Source of the DNA: a bacterium
GTDB lineage: Bacteria > Electryoneota > RPQS01
DNA length: 33,232 nucleotides
Reading direction: 5' to 3'
NCBI GenBank assembly: GCA_026394155.1
Contig: JAPKYT010000120.1
Location: forward strand, 1 to 33,232
Notes under the pieces: model-generated
What the model was told of the DNA's origin: nothing
Seen by the model: only the letters and a program-made list of their open reading frames with translations
The model's database searches: none
Part shown: one piece after another, positions 31,549-33,232 of the stretch
Numbering within the stretch: the stretch's first letter is position 1
How the letters are laid out: each line of letters opens with the position of its first letter
Program-made: the position numbers and the translations under genes

Positions 31549-33232
31549 CTATTCGCTGGCCGGGACGACCTGATAGAAACAGCCCGTTGCTGCCGTATCT
31601 ATTCGCACCACCGTGGCCGTGGTGTCGCCGGTCGAGAACAGCAGCGAATAGGGCCCGTCGAGCGTCGTCGAGCACAGCACGCGGTACAGAGGCGCGCCGG
31701 TATTCGTCCAGTTCAGCCGCACGTAGCCGTCTTCCTCCTGCACAACCACGGTGGGCTGTGGTGGAATGGCCTGCACGTCGCCGAAGGTGATGGTCGGTTC
31801 AGGATAGTGATACTTGCGGACCAGCAACCAATCTACAGCCATTTGGGAACCACGTGGGGCGGCGACACCGTATCTCGCAGATCCCTCTCCAGAAGCAAGC
31901 ATAATGCGCTTTGCTTCAGCCTTGTAGAGAACCGTATAGGCTTTTGGTCTGAGCGAACTTGCAGAACCATCAGCCCACCAACGAAGGGTATCCCCAGAAT
32001 AGGCAAGATGATGGATGCGCCATGTATTCTCTAAGGAATCCGGTATGATTTCAGAGGCCAATTTTTTGCTTGCCGAATCAGGTTTCAAATAGAAAAGATT
32101 CCCATAGTATGCAGAGTTAGTATACCGTATGCCATAGCCGGAATTCATACCCATCTCTGCACTTGCCGAATAATATCCCGTAAGTGAGGCGGGTTGGCCT
32201 GATCCGGCAGAGATAACTGCGGCGGGAGAGAGAGTATCCCACTTCAGTTTCATCCGGTATTCGATCACGAAATTATTTGTAAATCCCGTATCGGAAATCA
32301 GGGCAATCGAGGGTGAACCGCTATCGACACGGAAAGGTTCGGCAGCGAGCAGGAGTTGCCCGTTTCTGGCCTCGTGAAAACCAAAATTACTATTTCGCCT
32401 GAAACCCCTCCATCCACTCGGCACTGCATTCGGATTCGTAAACATGGTACGGTAACGAACTCCCGTTCCGGGCATATTTCTGGCCGGAATCCAAGCCATC
32501 CACGAAGAGTCCCGCAATATGTCCTGACTGATGATTGCCCCCGCAAGCATTGAGTCGTTAGAAAAATAACGCACAGAAGAGAGACTTTGCAGATCATCAC
32601 TCAATCGGAATCGCCCATGCAGCCAACTGCTACTGGGGCCGTGCATACAATGTGCATCAACATATAATGAATCACTAACGTTAAATAACTGATTCGGTAC
32701 GGCGGCTCGATAGAAACTTGTGGGCAGGGCTGTGCTGCATGGATAACAATGTACCGTATCATAAACTCCAAGCGGATGATCTGCTCCGAAGAGAGCGAGC
32801 ATACCACCACCACAATCCACATATCCCGGAAAGTACCCTTTTACTTCCACGGCAAGATAAATGTTATGCTCCCTGTCTGGATAAGCAACCTCAGAAGTAT
32901 CCCACACAATCGCGGCAGGAGAGCTTGGAGAGATAAGCCAAGTGAACTTGGTGGAACTATCATCAACAACCTTACCCGCAAATGTCCATGAGAGTCCATT
33001 ATCAGCAGAATAACACAAGCCAATACGATCACATTTTGGATTTCGGCTACAAGGTGGAACATAATCCCCCTTATATTCGTAGTACGTCCAAAGCGTATCG
33101 TGATAGATAATCGTATAGGCATCTTCACCATGTGCAGAATCACATGAGGCTTTTCCTCCTAACGTATCTAATCTCCCCCGCCGTGTGAAGGTGAATCCAT
33201 CAGAACTGGTTTCAAGATACATCCATGAGGAG
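31549..33232 (-). CDS. Large secreted protein with propeller-like, DUF2341-like and FN3 modules (5' end outside window)
   Basis: The frame stays open through the window edge (residues SSW precede the first Met), so the start is missing; about 560 residues are visible. The N-terminal visible part reads like beta-propeller/sialidase-type blades (SSDGFTFTRRG; IGLCYSADNGLSWTFAGKVV). A concanavalin-like DUF2341-type domain follows (FVIEYRMKLKWDTL ... NTWRIHHLAYSGDTLRWWADGS ... VDWLLVRKYHYPEPTITFGDV). The last 85 residues are an FN3-like module ending CFYQVVPASE, similar to the ends of the C25 and M14 proteins. It is probably extracellular and may bind or cleave polysaccharide; no catalytic residues can be assigned. 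DNA upstream of about 31870 is clearly AT-richer than the FN3-encoding 3' end. Confidence 0.8.
   Translation of the reverse strand, partial: SSWMYLETSSDGFTFTRRGRLDTLGGKASCDSAHGEDAYTIIYHDTLWTYYEYKGDYVPPCSRNPKCDRIGLCYSADNGLSWTFAGKVVDDSSTKFTWLISPSSPAAIVWDTSEVAYPDREHNIYLAVEVKGYFPGYVDCGGGMLALFGADHPLGVYDTVHCYPCSTALPTSFYRAAVPNQLFNVSDSLYVDAHCMHGPSSSWLHGRFRLSDDLQSLSSVRYFSNDSMLAGAIISQDILRDSSWMAWIPARNMPGTGVRYRTMFTNPNAVPSGWRGFRRNSNFGFHEARNGQLLLAAEPFRVDSGSPSIALISDTGFTNNFVIEYRMKLKWDTLSPAAVISAGSGQPASLTGYYSASAEMGMNSGYGIRYTNSAYYGNLFYLKPDSASKKLASEIIPDSLENTWRIHHLAYSGDTLRWWADGSASSLRPKAYTVLYKAEAKRIMLASGEGSARYGVAAPRGSQMAVDWLLVRKYHYPEPTITFGDVQAIPPQPTVVVQEEDGYVRLNWTNTGAPLYRVLCSTTLDGPYSLLFSTGDTTATVVRIDTAATGCFYQVVPASE

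Overview
This 33 kb window looks like chromosomal DNA of a Gram-negative, mostly GC-rich, aerobic-type heterotroph. Evidence for an outer membrane is a lipoprotein M48 protease, an outer-membrane beta-barrel protein and several signal-peptide proteins. The combination of a gingipain-type C25 protease, an M14 carboxypeptidase with beta-sandwich tails, and C-terminal FN3-like modules recalls uncultivated lineages around the Fibrobacteres-Chlorobi-Bacteroidetes group. That placement is an inference; no rRNA or tRNA gene is present to settle it.

Layout, left to right. (1) The 3' part of a PAS hybrid histidine kinase/response regulator, cut by the window start. (2) An M48 lipoprotein metalloprotease, an EamA transporter and an MntP-type manganese exporter. 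(3) A membrane-anchored pentapeptide-repeat protein between two repeat-loaded intergenic regions. (4) The 2-oxoglutarate dehydrogenase operon sucA-sucB-lpd. (5) A 600-bp gene-free region holding four unrelated palindromic repeat types. (6) A four-gene secreted/outer-membrane locus: two paralogous small secreted proteins, a PapD-like periplasmic chaperone candidate, and a 925-residue barrel protein with Ig-like ends. I read this as a divergent chaperone-usher-like fibre system. (7) A two-domain M16 protease. (8) A biotin-dependent acyl-CoA carboxylase carboxyltransferase. (9) A DUF559/Vsr-like endonuclease packed between inverted copies of a C6/G6 palindrome. (10) AsnA asparagine synthetase. 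(11) Divergently transcribed secreted proteases, C25 (-) and M14 (+). (12) The 3' part of a large secreted FN3/DUF2341-like protein, cut by the window end.

The intergenic DNA is the most unusual part. Four copies of a hairpin with constant flanks (CGCCGA ... CGGAATC), a constant bulged A and fully covarying arms occur at 4939, 5021, 6791 and 31429. A second family of C6/G6 palindromes occurs at 3916, 3947, 12477, 22511, 22922 and 22959, and its copies flank the DUF559 nuclease so closely that the repeat encodes the last residues of that protein. There are also heptamer tandem repeats, a shared terminator hairpin used at two loci, and a family of hairpins with a common TCTCCAGA centre. Good terminators and several TTG-17-TAnnnT promoters can be read directly. 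The clearest are upstream of the M48 gene, the carboxyltransferase and the C25 protease; the last has a palindrome filling its spacer.
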